Shown here: positions 8,097 through 16,896 of the stretch, piece after piece
Layout of the letters: every line of letters begins with the position of its first letter
Position numbering within the stretch: the stretch's first letter is position 1
Notes under the pieces: generated by a model
What the model was told of the DNA's origin: nothing
What the model saw: only the letters and a program-made list of their open reading frames with translations
The model's database searches: none
Program-made: the position numbers and the translations under genes
Source: Streptomyces roseirectus
GTDB taxonomy: Bacteria > Actinomycetota > Actinomycetes > Streptomycetales > Streptomycetaceae
Assembly: GCF_014489635.1 (NCBI RefSeq)
Contig: NZ_CP060828.1
Location: forward strand, 6,532,001 to 6,596,000
DNA length: 64,000 nt
Direction: 5' to 3'

Positions 8097-11000
8097 TTAA
8101 GGGTTGCCCAGGGCCCGCGCCGCCTCCAGCACCGGCGCCAGCGACCGCACCACCACCTCGCCCCCCGCCTCCCGCAGCCCCTGCTCCACCGTCCGGTTGC
8201 GCGCCAGCCCGATGAAGGGCAGCCCGGCGCGCTGCGCGGCGGTCAGTTCGGCGACCGTCGACCCGAGGAACACGGCGTGCCCGCCCGCGTCGCCGAGCGC
8301 CCGCCGGATGCCGTCCGGGTCCGGCATCAGCGTCGCCGGATCGTCCGCCCGCCCGTGAATCCCGGCCAGCGGCAGCCGGTACGGCGCCACGTACCGGCGC
8401 ACCGCCTCCGCGCAGCAGTCCGTCACCACCGACACCCGCCGCCCCGCCGCGTGCAGGGTCCTGACCAGCGCGACCGCGTTGTGCGTCGTCGGCGCGTCCG
8501 GCACGGCGGCCAGCTCCAGCTCGTCGAGCCGCGCGCGCAGCAGCGGGCCGAGCGGGTCCCGGGCGAACGCGCGCAGCACGTCCAGCGGGTGGACGACCGC
8601 CTCGTGGGCCTGCGCCGTCCCGAACGGCCGGCCCGACAGGGCGTCGCGCGGATCCCGGTGCTCGGTGGCCACCGCCAGCAGCGCGAGCGCCGCCTCGCGC
8701 GCCTGCGCCGCCGAGAACAGCCGGGTGACGGGGCCGTCGAAACCGATCAGCACCGTCGGCGCGCCGAGCAGCGCCGTCAGACCGGGCGCGCCCTGCCGCG
8801 CGGCCGGCTGCTGTGCGGACGGCACTATCCGCACCTCACAGCTCACCTGCACCCCCGGCACCGGCCACGCCCGCAGCTCCTTCGCCAGCGCCCGCTGCGC
8901 GCCCTGCGGACGGTTGTGCGAGTGATGGCGGGTGACCTCCGGCGCCCTCCGGGTGACGTAGGCGAACAACTCGTCGGCCACGCGCGGGACTTCGGCGCGC
9001 ACGAACGTCACCGGGTCCGTCACCCGCCAGGTCAGGTGCACGGCCCCCGCGAACCGCGCCTTGCCCGAACTCGGCAGGCTCAGCTCCCGGGTTGTGCTCT
9101 GCGGAGTGAGGTCCACCTCGTAGTACGTCGCCCGGCTCGGCCGCCGACTCCCGTACGGGCGTGCCGGGTTGAGGAGTGTGAGGGGTGCGTCGGGGAGGGT
9201 GTGGACGATCGCGGCGCGGCCCGGCGCCGGGACGTGCAGCTCGTGCAGGTCCCGGATCAGGTACGGGCCCTTCACCAGGTCCCGTTCGTCGTCCTCGGGG
9301 CGCGGCGCCGGGAGCGGGCAGTACCAGGCCAGCGGCGGGGAGTCGGGGGCGTCGCCGTACAGGGGGCGGAAGCGGTGGGGGCCGAAGGCGGCGGAGCTGT
9401 CGATGAAGGACTCGTAGAGCGCGGGCGGGACGGTCACGGTCACCTGCGCGGGGGTGGCCGGGGGAGCGGGGGCGTCGTCGAACGCGACCTGGAGCCGGGG
9501 CGGTTCGGGGAGCGTGGCGAGCGGGCCGGGCAGCCAGCGGACGGCCGCCGCGAGGAGCGGGACGAGATAGGTGTCCGGGGAGATCTCGACGCGGTAGCCC
9601 CTAGGGAGGACATGCGTCTCGTACTGCGCGGGAGTGAGGCCGCCCCGGGAAAGGACCTCGTCGACCGCGTACTCAAGAGTGATACGGGACTCGGGGGTGA
9701 GGGGGGTGAGCGTTTCGAAGCGGACGGACTGGGTGAGCTGGATCTCCGCGTCCGGGGCGAACAGGGCGTATCCGTCGGTGACTTGGGCGATCGAACTGGG
9801 CCCGAGGTAGCCGACGACCAGTTCGGCCACCAACTCCCGGACACGCCCCGGGGATTGACGCCGTTCGGGCAGGACGCCCGCCAGCTCCTCGTACGTCACC
9901 CGGCGACCCCGGTGGGACAGCAGCTTCTCCAGCAGCGCCCTCACCTCGGGGGCGTGGATGTGCCGGGAGACCGACCCGCGCGTGACCCGCACCGGCGACG
10001 TCATCCGGATCTGGAGCCGATCGGACGTCCGCGCCTCACGCAAGGCCGCCTCCGTCCGCCTCGGATGCCGCTCCCTGAACTCCCGCACGTCCGGCGAACG
10101 GTTCGTCAACTCCTCAGCGAGGCGGTGGAATTCGACGGCGTCCCCCGCCGCGCTCCGGCCCACCGCCTCCTGCCCCAGCGCGAACCGGCTGATGAGCACG
10201 GTGCCGTCCGGACGTAGCAACAGCCCGTTGCCGCCCGCCTGTCCACGCACGAGACCGGCCGCGTGCAGGGCGTCGAGCCCCGCGCGGACGTCGGCCACGA
10301 GCGCCGCGTACACCGCGAGCGACACCCCGGGACCGCTGCCCAGCATCAGCTCGGACAGCGTCACCCCCTCCACGAACTCCGCGACCAGATAAGGCGTTTG
10401 ACCCTCCGCACCGTGATCCAGCACCCGCGCCACATGGGGACTGTCGACCCCGGCGAGCGCTCGCGCGTCCTCCGCGAACCGCTCCAGGTGCCCCGGCTGC
10501 GGCGGATACAGGTGGACGGCGACCCGCTCCCCGGTCCGCGTGTCCACCGCCTCCCGCACCCGCTGACCAGGTCCTCGCTGCCCCAGCACCCGGTACCGTC
10601 CGCCGAGCGGCGCGCTCTCGGCCGTCCCCCCGAGCCGGTCGACCGTCTCCCCGCGCACGGTCGCGAACGCCTCCCCGTCCTCCTCCCCGCTCCCGCCGCG
10701 CGCCCGGAACGCCCCCGGCGTGAACCCGGCCCGCTCGTCGATCAACTCGCCGATCTCCGCGAGGAATTCACGTGTACGGCCGCGCACGGTCCGGGGCAGC
10801 GTCCGCTGCAACAGTTCGCGGACGCCGGGCCGGAACGCGTACGACCCGGCGGGCCCGTCGACGGCCGTGAGCATGCCACTGAGGATCACCTCGGCGAGGT
10901 GCTGCGGCCGGGGCTCCTCCTGCACCGCGTGCTGCACGAGCCGCATCACCGGCACCGAGGGTGCCGCGAGCGACAGGTGTCCGGCCAGCGCGAACGCCTC

Positions 11001-12143
11001 CGGTGAGGCGGTGGCCTCGAACCGCAGCACGATCTCACGGGCCGTCAACTCGCCGATGGGTGTGGCCTCTTCGGCGGCCTCGGGTGACGGCGGCAGCCAG
11101 GCCGCCGCTCCGGGGATCCGCCCGCCTCCCGGATCCGTCAGCAGCGCCGCCCAGTTGGCGAGCCAGGGCGCGCCCGGCTCCACAACCATCAGGGGAACAG
11201 CGCCGGTTGGCTCGCTGACGTCGGGGTCGTACGGGGTGAAGGTGAGGGAGGCGGCCGGGGCCGCGACCGTCGGGGCGACGAACAGGCCCGGCTCGGCGGG
11301 CAGCGCGGTCGACGGCCACAGGTGCTCGGGCAGCGGCTGCACGACGGCCAGCGGGGCGTGCGACGCCCAGCGGCGCAGGGTGCGGAACCAGCGTTCACCG
11401 TCCGGGCCGGGGCGCCACTGCGGGCCCATGCAGTCGCTGAGGACGAGGATCGCGGTGCGCCCGTCGGCGGGCGCGGTGACCCCGTGGGCGTGACCGTCGG
11501 GGGTGAGGGCGTGCAGGGAGACCGTGCGGAAGATGCCCGACTGGGCGAGGGTGGTGTGCAACTCCCGTACCAGGGGCCGCCATACGGGCATCGTGGGGCC
11601 CGTGTCGTGCACGAGGCACAGCCGCAGCCACCGCTCGCGCGCCGGCCGCAGCACCGGCAGCCACACCTCCGGGTCCGCGCCGAGCCGGGCGATGCGGTCG
11701 ACGGTCGCGGCCTCGTCGAGCAGCCGCGCGTGCGGCGCGGGAACCGTCCGCTTCAGCGGGCGCAGCGCGCGTTGCAGGGCGAGCGGGCGGGGCAGCATCG
11801 GCGGGACGGGGACGCGAAGTGGCTTGCCGGAGGCGGCCGTTCGGGTCTCGGTGCGGTCCTGGGCGGGCAGGTGCAGGGGGACGCGCGGCGGGTCGGGCAC
11901 GGGCGGGAGCCGCACCTCCGGGTCCGACTGCGCGGGCCAGGGCGCGACGGGGTCCCGCGGCTCGGACGGCGGCCGCGGCTCCGGCTCCGGCTGCGGGTCC
12001 GGGTCGTGCGCGGGGACGTCGTCGCTCAACTGCCGGGCGAGCCACAGCACTTCGGCCAGCTCACGCGGGGTCGGACCGTCCGTGCCCTCGGCGGCGGCGT
12101 CCAGCAGGGCGGCCAGCCGCGCGAGGGGGCCCTCAGAGTCCAT
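8097..12143 (-). CDS. Giant SAV_2336-type protein: vWA-like, pseudokinase, HAD-like modules
   Basis: This 1348-residue protein is the last gene of the conflict-type operon. Residues 1-45 are a helical SAV_2336 N-terminal part, followed by a Pro-rich linker. About 170-290 looks like a vWA fold: LCLVHDTGPTM replaces the usual DxSxS metal site, and a second strand is ILVLSDCMGPQW. A helical region follows to about 480. About 505-680 is a kinase-like fold with every catalytic motif lost: the VAxK lysine is His (VAVHLY), the HRD loop reads VRGQAGGNGLLL and DFG reads RFA. About 725-800 resembles a winged helix. About 1020-1090 contains WRVTDPVTFVRAEV, reminiscent of SPFH proteins. About 1130-1348 is HAD-like with a weakened motif I (IGFDGPV). 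It overlaps the MoxR gene by 11 bp. The vWA and SPFH assignments are inference. Confidence 0.75.
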   Translation of the reverse strand: MDSEGPLARLAALLDAAAEGTDGPTPRELAEVLWLARQLSDDVPAHDPDPQPEPEPRPPSEPRDPVAPWPAQSDPEVRLPPVPDPPRVPLHLPAQDRTETRTAASGKPLRVPVPPMLPRPLALQRALRPLKRTVPAPHARLLDEAATVDRIARLGADPEVWLPVLRPARERWLRLCLVHDTGPTMPVWRPLVRELHTTLAQSGIFRTVSLHALTPDGHAHGVTAPADGRTAILVLSDCMGPQWRPGPDGERWFRTLRRWASHAPLAVVQPLPEHLWPSTALPAEPGLFVAPTVAAPAASLTFTPYDPDVSEPTGAVPLMVVEPGAPWLANWAALLTDPGGGRIPGAAAWLPPSPEAAEEATPIGELTAREIVLRFEATASPEAFALAGHLSLAAPSVPVMRLVQHAVQEEPRPQHLAEVILSGMLTAVDGPAGSYAFRPGVRELLQRTLPRTVRGRTREFLAEIGELIDERAGFTPGAFRARGGSGEEDGEAFATVRGETVDRLGGTAESAPLGGRYRVLGQRGPGQRVREAVDTRTGERVAVHLYPPQPGHLERFAEDARALAGVDSPHVARVLDHGAEGQTPYLVAEFVEGVTLSELMLGSGPGVSLAVYAALVADVRAGLDALHAAGLVRGQAGGNGLLLRPDGTVLISRFALGQEAVGRSAAGDAVEFHRLAEELTNRSPDVREFRERHPRRTEAALREARTSDRLQIRMTSPVRVTRGSVSRHIHAPEVRALLEKLLSHRGRRVTYEELAGVLPERRQSPGRVRELVAELVVGYLGPSSIAQVTDGYALFAPDAEIQLTQSVRFETLTPLTPESRITLEYAVDEVLSRGGLTPAQYETHVLPRGYRVEISPDTYLVPLLAAAVRWLPGPLATLPEPPRLQVAFDDAPAPPATPAQVTVTVPPALYESFIDSSAAFGPHRFRPLYGDAPDSPPLAWYCPLPAPRPEDDERDLVKGPYLIRDLHELHVPAPGRAAIVHTLPDAPLTLLNPARPYGSRRPSRATYYEVDLTPQSTTRELSLPSSGKARFAGAVHLTWRVTDPVTFVRAEVPRVADELFAYVTRRAPEVTRHHSHNRPQGAQRALAKELRAWPVPGVQVSCEVRIVPSAQQPAARQGAPGLTALLGAPTVLIGFDGPVTRLFSAAQAREAALALLAVATEHRDPRDALSGRPFGTAQAHEAVVHPLDVLRAFARDPLGPLLRARLDELELAAVPDAPTTHNAVALVRTLHAAGRRVSVVTDCCAEAVRRYVAPYRLPLAGIHGRADDPATLMPDPDGIRRALGDAGGHAVFLGSTVAELTAAQRAGLPFIGLARNRTVEQGLREAGGEVVVRSLAPVLEAARALGNP

Positions 12144-13143
12144 CCGCGTCCGCCACCGCGTCGAGATAGGGCATCAGCCGCTCCGCCAGCTCGCTCCGGT
12201 CGGCCGCGTCGAGACCCGTGACGCCCGTCAGATAAAGGGCGTTGAGGAGCTGGTCCGTCGCCAGGTCGCCGTTCGCGGCACGCTCCAGGAACCGGTCGAT
12301 CAGCGGCTGGGCCTCGGCGGGCGGGGTGTCGAGGTGCGCGCGGACGATCTCGGTGAGCTGCTCCCGGTCGGGGCGGCGCAGCCTCAGCCGGACACAGCGC
12401 CGCAGGAACGCGGGCGGGAACTCGCGTTCACCGTTGCTGGTCAGCACCACGAACGGGAAGGCACGGCAACGCACTTGGCCCCGCCTGATCTCCACCGGCG
12501 TCTCGGAGCCGTCCGCGAGCACCCGCACCGTCGGGCCGTCGTCCACCGACTCCCTTGCCGCGCGCAGGAGTTCGGGGATCTCGTACTGGCCCTCCTCCAG
12601 CACGTTCAGCAGGTCGTTCGGCAAGTCCAGGTCGCTCTTGTCGAGTTCGTCGACCAGCAGGACGCGCGGCAGCTCGTACGGCAACAGGGCCGTACCCAGC
12701 GGGCCCAGGCGCAGATGGTCCTCGACGCCGTCGTGCGCGCCGTCCTTGCGGGCCGCGTACAGCCGCGACAGCGGGTCGTACCGGTACAGGCCGTCGGCGA
12801 GGCTGCTGCGGCTGGTGATGTTCCAGCGCAGCACCGGACCGAGCCCCAACTCCCGTGCCACCGCGTACGCGAGGGACGACTTGCCGGTCCCGGGCGGGCC
12901 GGTGACCAGCAGTGGACGGCGCAGGATCAGGGCCGCGTTGACCAGTTCGACGCTCTCCGGGGTGGCGACGTACGTACGGGCGCGGTGGACCCGGTCGGGG
13001 GAGACGGCCGTCTCGTCGTCGGTGTCGCGCGGCGCGGGCAGCACCGGGGAGCCGTCGAACGCGCGCCAGGGCGGCGGCGCGGGCAACTCCCCGATACCGG
13101 CGTGGGGTTGGTTCGAGCCGGTGTAGACGGACCAGTGGGGCAT
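12133..13143 (-). CDS. MoxR-type AAA ATPase
   Basis: This 336-residue ATPase belongs to the MoxR group of AAA proteins, which remodel partners together with vWA proteins. Walker A is GPPGTGKS (82-89) and Walker B is VLLVDELDK (161-169). A sensor segment VVLTSNGEREFPPAFLRRC carries the usual Asn and arginine-finger region. The C-terminal lid helices are present. The start is placed at MPHWSVYTG (13143), because the longer frame upstream runs into the preceding gene. It lies 32 bp after the trypsin/VMAP gene and overlaps the giant gene by 11 bp. MoxR next to a vWA-like protein and a VMAP protein is the core of the published ternary conflict systems. Confidence 0.88.
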   Translation of the reverse strand: MPHWSVYTGSNQPHAGIGELPAPPPWRAFDGSPVLPAPRDTDDETAVSPDRVHRARTYVATPESVELVNAALILRRPLLVTGPPGTGKSSLAYAVARELGLGPVLRWNITSRSSLADGLYRYDPLSRLYAARKDGAHDGVEDHLRLGPLGTALLPYELPRVLLVDELDKSDLDLPNDLLNVLEEGQYEIPELLRAARESVDDGPTVRVLADGSETPVEIRRGQVRCRAFPFVVLTSNGEREFPPAFLRRCVRLRLRRPDREQLTEIVRAHLDTPPAEAQPLIDRFLERAANGDLATDQLLNALYLTGVTGLDAADRSELAERLMPYLDAVADADGL

Positions 13144-13175
13144 GCGAGTCGTGCTCTTCTCGTGTGTCGGATCGG

Positions 13176-14915
13176 TCAGGCCACCGGCGAGTGGCTGTGG
13201 GCCGCGGGCAGGTCGGTGAACAGGCGGGGGTCGTCCCACAGGAGCTGGATGCCCCGCGCCCAGTGTTCCTCCTCGGCCGCCGCCTCCTCACGCAATTCCA
13301 TGATGTGGCGCGGGAGTTCGGCGGGCCGCACCCCGGCCACCCGCTCGTCCAAATGGTCCAGGAACGTCTTCCCCGTGCACCCCGCCCCGCCCGCGCACTC
13401 CTCGCGCACACCGCTGTCGCAGCCCTCCCGGGACCAGACGACGATCGGCGCGGGCGCGGTGAGCGTGACGTCGAAGTGCGGGCGGGTGCGCGGCGCGGCC
13501 GGGGCGGTGGAGAACCCCGCCAGACACGCGTCAGGCTTCCGCAGCCGCAGCCTCAACTTCCCCGGCTCCTCCGGGTTTCCGCACTCCACGCGGTGCACCG
13601 GCGAGCCCGCCGCACCGTCCAGGCGGCGGCTCCACGCGCGGGTCAGGACGTGCCGGGTGCTGTTCCTGCGGCGCGTGTGATCGGTGACCACCAGCGGGTA
13701 CGAACACCCCAGCGGCGTCTCGTCGTCGGGGCCGATCGGCCACCGATCCACCGGCAGATCCAGCCAGTTGCGGGGCAGCGCGAACGCGATCAGCTCGTCC
13801 GCGCCCGGCGTCAGGAACGAGAACGCCGCCTCGATCTGCTGCTGCACGTACGCGGGCAGCCTGTCCCTCGGCACGGTGTCCGAACCGATCTGGTGGCGCC
13901 GCCCGCCCCCGTACGCCGACACCTCCACCCGCACCCGGTCGTCCCCGGCGCCGCTGTGGTGCAGGTCGACCAGGATCGGCGCCCACTCGGGTGGCGCGTC
14001 GGCCGGCGCGGCGGGCCGCACGGGCGCCGCCAGCAGCGCCTCCAGCCGCTCCGCGAACCCCGCGACCGTCGCCGCCGCCTCCTCGCCCTCCAGCTCCGAC
14101 AGCACGAACAGCGCCGCCGACCGCAGCGAGTCGAAACCGCCCGCCGGCGGCCGGGGGTCCAGCGGATCGCGCACGGCGTTGTAGAGCTGCGTCGGATCGC
14201 ACGCCAGCCCCGCCGCCTCGGCCCGCTCCACCAGCCGGTACAGCCGGGTGCGGTCCGCCGGACGGTGGCCCGGCACCGGGATCAGACCGTCGAGGCCGGG
14301 CCAGTACCGCTTCATCACCTCGGTCGGCATCATCCGCCCGTTGAACACCCCGCGCCCACCGGCCGCCGCCGTGACCATCCCGACGACCTCACCCGTGTCG
14401 TCCAGCATGACGGCCGCCCCGCTGAACCCCGGCGCGAGCGGCTGCCCGCCCTGCTGCCACGCCTCCAGCTGAATCCACTCGTCACTGATCAACTGCCGTG
14501 ACGTGACCCGGTACTCGGCGAGCGTGCCCTCGTCGAAACCTGCGGGGAACCCGTAGACGACCAGCTTCCGCGGACCCCCGTCCGCCGCCTTCCCGTGCGC
14601 CGCGCCCGGCGGGGCCAGCACCGCGGGAGTGACCGGGACGTCACTCTCGAGTCGTAGTACGGCGACGTCCCCCAGATCGTGCGCCGCCTGCCCCCGCCAG
14701 CCGCCGTGTGCCAGAAGTCGTACGGGTACGGGGTCGGTGCCGGGGCGCTCGGTGAACGACACCGCCAGCCCCTCCACCCGGCCGTCCAGGACGTGCGCGC
14801 AGGTCACGACCGTGTCGGGGGTCACCAGGAAACCGGCGCCCAGGACCCGGCCGTCCGCCTCGACCCGGGCGTGCCACGCGGCGCTGCTCATCTCCTGCCG
14901 CTCACTTCCGCTCAT
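13176..14915 (-). CDS. Trypsin-like protease fused to a VMAP-C domain
   Basis: This 579-residue protein has an N-terminal trypsin-like domain without a signal peptide, so it should act inside the cell. The triad is visible: His41 in VVTCAHVLDG, Asp83 in DLGDVAVLRL and Ser165 in LAPGFSGAAV. About 225-290 is a helical effector-associated-like region. About 300-579 matches the VMAP-C (vWA-MoxR-associated protein) domain, with the signature LPRNWLDLPVDRWPIG and several conserved Cys in the VREECAGGAGCTGK segment. In known systems VMAP joins MoxR and vWA proteins while the protease is a candidate effector. It overlaps the Trypco1 gene by 4 bp. An alternative start is Met9. Confidence 0.85.
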   Translation of the reverse strand: MSGSERQEMSSAAWHARVEADGRVLGAGFLVTPDTVVTCAHVLDGRVEGLAVSFTERPGTDPVPVRLLAHGGWRGQAAHDLGDVAVLRLESDVPVTPAVLAPPGAAHGKAADGGPRKLVVYGFPAGFDEGTLAEYRVTSRQLISDEWIQLEAWQQGGQPLAPGFSGAAVMLDDTGEVVGMVTAAAGGRGVFNGRMMPTEVMKRYWPGLDGLIPVPGHRPADRTRLYRLVERAEAAGLACDPTQLYNAVRDPLDPRPPAGGFDSLRSAALFVLSELEGEEAAATVAGFAERLEALLAAPVRPAAPADAPPEWAPILVDLHHSGAGDDRVRVEVSAYGGGRRHQIGSDTVPRDRLPAYVQQQIEAAFSFLTPGADELIAFALPRNWLDLPVDRWPIGPDDETPLGCSYPLVVTDHTRRRNSTRHVLTRAWSRRLDGAAGSPVHRVECGNPEEPGKLRLRLRKPDACLAGFSTAPAAPRTRPHFDVTLTAPAPIVVWSREGCDSGVREECAGGAGCTGKTFLDHLDERVAGVRPAELPRHIMELREEAAAEEEHWARGIQLLWDDPRLFTDLPAAHSHSPVA

Positions 14916-15244
14916 CGGGCCGGGGTGTCGGACGGCGACGACCCCCAGGTCAGCTTCACCACCAGATGGCCCTCGCTGGTGCCCTTGGCGATGATCGCGC
15001 CGGCCTCCGCCGACAGCTTCACCCCGAACTCGATCTCCACGCCGTCCGGCTTCAGCGCGCCCTCGCGGAACACCCGCAGCGCCGACTGCGCGGCCGTCCG
15101 CACGCCGTCCAGCGCGGCCTCGAACGTCCTCGCCGCCTGCACGCCGCCGTCCCGCGACACCAGCCGCGAACCGGACCGCTCCTCGACGGCCTCGACGGCG
15201 ACCACGGCGCCGTCCTCCGTCTTGAACTCCACGAGTCCTTCCAT
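14912..15244 (-). CDS. Trypsin-co-occurring domain protein (CU044_2847/Trypco1 family)
   Basis: This small protein of 110 residues reads LVEFKTEDGAVVAVEAVEE at its N-terminus and ends with IEFGVKLSAEAGAIIAKG and a VVKLTW strand. These are typical of the CU044_2847 (Trypco1) family, found almost only beside trypsin-like genes in conflict loci. Its biochemical role is unknown. A regulator or adaptor of the protease is the favoured idea. It opens the four-gene operon and overlaps the protease gene by ATGA. ATG at 15244 has GGGGG upstream. A second ATG at 15280 would add 12 residues and lies 8 bp after a TACCGT -10-like box, so a leaderless start there is possible. Confidence 0.82.
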   Translation of the reverse strand: MEGLVEFKTEDGAVVAVEAVEERSGSRLVSRDGGVQAARTFEAALDGVRTAAQSALRVFREGALKPDGVEIEFGVKLSAEAGAIIAKGTSEGHLVVKLTWGSSPSDTPAR

Positions 15245-15338
15245 GGCGCCCCCGTCATACGTCTCGCCGTGCACTCCCATTGTCACGTACGGTACTTGAG
15301 GTTGTCCCGCGCTCTCATGTGATCCTCTTGTGAACGCT

Positions 15339-15354
15339 TCCCGGCCCTCACGGG
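15339..15354. terminator. Short hairpin between the carboxyltransferase and conflict operons
   Basis: CGGCCC and GGGCCG form a 6-bp stem with a 4-base loop just after the stop of the carboxyltransferase gene. This is a likely terminator for the malonate operon on the minus strand, with no T tract, as is common in Streptomyces. Confidence 0.4.
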
Positions 15355-15357
15355 CCG

Positions 15358-16896
15358 TCAGAACACCTGTTCCCCCGACCTGATCACGCCCAGCTCGGCC
15401 AAGTCCTGCGGCCTGATCCGGAGTTGGTCGGCCGTCGCCTCGACGTCCGCCGCCGGGCGCTTCAGGATGGCGGCGGCCAACTCCGGGGCGATGACGGAGA
15501 AGTAGCTGTCCGGCGTCGCCCAGGTCCGGCCGGGGGCGGCCAGCGCGAGCGCCCCGCCGGAGCCGCCCTCGCCGATGACGAGCGTCGTGATCGGGGTGCT
15601 CGCCTCGGCGACGGCCCCGAACAGCTCGGCGATCGCCGCGCCGGCGCCCTCCCGTTCGGCCGCCGCGTCGTTGGCGGCGCCGGGGGTGTCCACCAGGGTC
15701 AGCACCGGGACGCGCAGCCGCTCGGCCAGCCTGATCAGGCGAACGGCCGTCCGGTATCCGGCGGGCCTCGTCGCCGCGCCCGTCTGCGCCGCGAACGCGA
15801 CCGTGCGGCCGTCCGCGCGCAGCCCGAAGCCGCAGACGATGCCCTCGGGGTCGACGCCGCCGCAGCGGTCGCCGCTGATGTGCGCCCGGGTGGTGAAGTA
15901 GGCGTCCAAGTAGGCGTGGGCGCGGGGGTGTTGGGGGGAGCGGGCGCGCTGGACCGCGTCCCAGCCGGAGCGGGGGAGGTCGGTCGCGCCGAGGGGGGTG
16001 GGGACGGGGGCGGGGGTGATGGGGGGTGGGGAGGAGGTGGCGGAGAGCGGGGCCGGCGGCTGATCGGGGCTGGGGGAGGGGGAGTTGAGGGAGGGGGAGT
16101 TGAGGGAGGGGGAGTTGGGAGACTGCGCGGGGTCGGCCGGGGGCCGGGTGGGCTCGGCCGGACGGGGGCTTGGCGACCTGGCGGGCTCGGTCGGGCGCGG
16201 GGTCAGTGACCTGGCGGGCTCGATCGGGCGTGGGGTGAGCAGGCGCAGCCACAGGCCCAGCGTCTCCCGCAGCTTCTCCGGTGGGACGATCGCGTCGGCC
16301 GCGCCCGCCGCGACCTGGGCCTCCGCCGTGTACGCGGACGGGTCGGCGTCCGGGGGGCGGACTCGGGAGCCGGCGAAGCCCACTTGGGCGCCGGGGAGAG
16401 CGAGGACGACGTCCGCGCCCGCGCCCAGGGTGGCCCAGCCGCCGCCGGTCGTCGGGTCGCGCAGCACCGAGATCTGAGGCAGGCCCGCCGCCCGGGTCAA
16501 CGCCGACTCCCGGGCCACGCGCTGGAGTTGGGTGAGCGCGAGCATGCCCTCCTGCATGCGGCTGCCGCCCGTGGCGACGAGCGGCACGACCGGGAGGCGG
16601 TGCGCGCGGGCGTGCCGGTAGGCCGATTCGAGGCGGTCCCCGGTGCGTTCACCGAGGGAGCCGCCGAGGAAACCGAACTCGAAGGCGATCAGGACGACTT
16701 GGGTGCCCTCGACATCGGCGGTGCCGCACACCGCGGACTCGCTCTCGCCGGTCCGCTCGGCGGCACGCACGCGCGAGGCGTCGTACCCCGCCCAGCCGAG
16801 CGGCCCGTCGGGCGCCGACTCCTCGACAGGCGGCGGGAGTTCGGTGAACGAGTCGGTGACGAGGGCGATGATCTCGCGGGCGGAGACGCGGGTCAC
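15358..16896 (-). CDS. Fused acyl-CoA carboxyltransferase (beta-alpha)
   Basis: This 512-residue protein joins an AccD-like half (about 1-225) and an AccA-like half (about 320-512). Visible signatures are VATGGSRMQEG in the first half and LTLVDTPGAANDA plus IGEGGSGGALAL in the second, the two oxyanion-hole regions of crotonase-type carboxyltransferases. The N-terminal zinc ribbon of AccD is missing. The halves are linked by about 95 Pro/Ser-rich residues with short repeats (RPIEPARSL, NSPSLNSPS). It overlaps matB by GTGA. Malonate decarboxylase subunits MdcD/MdcE belong to the same fold, so in this operon the enzyme may convert malonyl-CoA to acetyl-CoA. A biotin-dependent acetyl-CoA carboxylase role is the alternative. 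Confidence 0.8.
   Translation of the reverse strand: MTRVSAREIIALVTDSFTELPPPVEESAPDGPLGWAGYDASRVRAAERTGESESAVCGTADVEGTQVVLIAFEFGFLGGSLGERTGDRLESAYRHARAHRLPVVPLVATGGSRMQEGMLALTQLQRVARESALTRAAGLPQISVLRDPTTGGGWATLGAGADVVLALPGAQVGFAGSRVRPPDADPSAYTAEAQVAAGAADAIVPPEKLRETLGLWLRLLTPRPIEPARSLTPRPTEPARSPSPRPAEPTRPPADPAQSPNSPSLNSPSLNSPSPSPDQPPAPLSATSSPPPITPAPVPTPLGATDLPRSGWDAVQRARSPQHPRAHAYLDAYFTTRAHISGDRCGGVDPEGIVCGFGLRADGRTVAFAAQTGAATRPAGYRTAVRLIRLAERLRVPVLTLVDTPGAANDAAAEREGAGAAIAELFGAVAEASTPITTLVIGEGGSGGALALAAPGRTWATPDSYFSVIAPELAAAILKRPAADVEATADQLRIRPQDLAELGVIRSGEQVF

Noticed and set aside
8277..10217. Long plus-strand open frame opposite the giant protein
   Set aside because: Arg/Gly/Val-rich translation with no domain, and no upstream signals. 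It is a shadow of the minus-strand gene.
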